Below are positions 13,481 to 14,103 of a stretch of DNA of 14,103 nucleotides, piece by piece. The stretch spans positions 1 through 14,103 of the forward strand of contig CAJFUU010000193.1 in NCBI GenBank assembly GCA_904420265.1, read 5' to 3'. The position numbers and the translations under genes were made by a program. This stretch comes from an uncultured Clostridia bacterium. GTDB lineage: Bacteria; Bacillota; Clostridia; Christensenellales; Aristaeellaceae. The first letter of the stretch is position 1. The number at the start of each line of letters is the position of its first letter. The notes under the pieces were generated by a model. It ran no database searches. It was not told where the DNA came from and worked only from the letters and a program-made list of their open reading frames with translations.

Positions 13481-14103
13481 ATGTACAACCCCAAATCCCT
13501 GAAGGCGGAGGAATTTATCTGCCACGAGGAAATCGAGCAGACCCTCGCCTATGCCGACCAGCATAAGGACGACATGCCCCTCATCCGCGAAATCCTCGCC
13601 AAAGCCCGAGAATGCAAGGGGCTTTCCCACCACGAAGCCTCCGTGCTGCTGGCCAACGACGATCCCGATGTGCAGGCGGAAATCGCCGGCCTTGCCAAAG
13701 AGATCAAAAAGAAGTTTTACGGCAACCGCATCGTCATGTTCGCGCCGCTGTATTTGTCCAATTACTGCGTCAACGGCTGCGTCTACTGCCCCTATCACCG
13801 CCAGAACGGCCACATTCCCCGCAAAAAACTCACGCAGGAGGAAGTGCGCGCCGAAGTGGTCGCCCTGCAGGACATGGGCCACAAGCGCCTGGCCATCGAA
13901 GCGGGGGAGGATCCGGTCAACAACCCCATCGAGTACATCCTGGAGTGTATCGACACCATCTATTCCATCAAGCACAAAAACGGCGCCATCCGCCGCGTGA
14001 ACGTCAATATCGCCGCCACCACGGTGGAAAACGACCGCCGCCTCAAGGAAGCGGGCATCGGCACGTATATCCTCTTCCAGGAGACCTACCACAAGGAAAG
14101 CTA
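13481..14103 (+). CDS. hydG: [FeFe]-hydrogenase H-cluster maturase HydG (radical SAM), 5' part
   Basis: The first 207 residues of HydG; the frame is open at the window edge. The ATG at 13481 has AAAGGAG (13464-13470) upstream. The SAM-cluster motif CVNGCVYC gives Cys96, Cys100 and Cys103. EAGEDP (140-145) is the SAM-binding element, and the stretch AAVTTVEN-like IAATTVENDRR then FQETYHKES is typical of HydG. HydG cleaves tyrosine to p-cresol and dehydroglycine and makes the CO and CN- ligands of the H-cluster on an Fe(CO)x(CN) synthon; the C-terminal cluster domain lies beyond the window. A 157-nt gap separates it from hydE. HydF is expected downstream but is not seen. Confidence 0.95.
   Translation, partial: MYNPKSLKAEEFICHEEIEQTLAYADQHKDDMPLIREILAKARECKGLSHHEASVLLANDDPDVQAEIAGLAKEIKKKFYGNRIVMFAPLYLSNYCVNGCVYCPYHRQNGHIPRKKLTQEEVRAEVVALQDMGHKRLAIEAGEDPVNNPIEYILECIDTIYSIKHKNGAIRRVNVNIAATTVENDRRLKEAGIGTYILFQETYHKES

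Noticed and set aside
13208..14092. 294-codon minus-strand frame
   Set aside because: Antisense to hydE and hydG; its valine- and aspartate-rich sequence mirrors the opposite coding strand.
1..14103. CRISPR array, insertion sequence, phage or rRNA genes
   Set aside because: No regular spaced repeats, transposase or integrase motifs, terminal inverted repeats or rRNA signatures were seen.

Overview
The window looks like chromosomal DNA from a GC-rich anaerobic Firmicutes (Clostridia-type) bacterium. This rests on three things seen here: the tail of a GGGtGRT-family protein, an [FeFe]-hydrogenase maturation operon (TM1266-type regulator, hydE, hydG), and strong purine-rich Shine-Dalgarno sites. 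The exact lineage cannot be read from the sequence alone.

Layout. (1) 1-132: end of a GGGtGRT-type protein, followed by about 1 kb with no convincing gene but several GC-rich hairpins. The best is a 14-bp stem with a GCAA loop at 312-343. (2) 1148-2381, minus strand: a two-gene unit with a cysteine-rich CCG-domain Fe-S protein and then an Ada-type phosphotriester sensor/AraC regulator split by a one-base frameshift. (3) 2494-8026, minus strand: a five-gene carbohydrate operon in the order type II (archaeal-type) GAPDH, archaeal-like phosphoglycerate kinase, LarA-like nickel hydroxyacid racemase/epimerase, transketolase N-half, transketolase C-half. A near-consensus promoter at 8163-8191 precedes it, and a DeoR-family regulator (8351-9109) is transcribed divergently. 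The kinase lacks the basic residue of the usual substrate-binding His-x-Gly-Arg/Lys motif, so the pathway may not be ordinary glycolysis. (4) 9110-11470, plus strand: a small array of two-TM membrane proteins with a conserved C-terminal domain. It has one decayed copy, one copy read in frame into a DUF2691-like protein, and one intact copy. (5) 11809-14103, plus strand: a strong promoter, a structured leader of about 170 nt ending in an intrinsic terminator just before the first start codon, then the TM1266-like regulator, hydE and the 5' part of hydG, which runs off the window.

How the genes fit together. The minus-strand operon couples oxidation and phosphorylation of an aldose phosphate (GAPDH-II plus kinase, making an acid and ATP) with a C2-transferring split transketolase and a stereochemistry-changing LarA enzyme. 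Control is presumably by the DeoR sugar-phosphate sensor. This grouping is the best candidate for an undescribed metabolic system. The hyd operon builds the H-cluster of [FeFe]-hydrogenase and appears to be controlled by premature termination in its leader.
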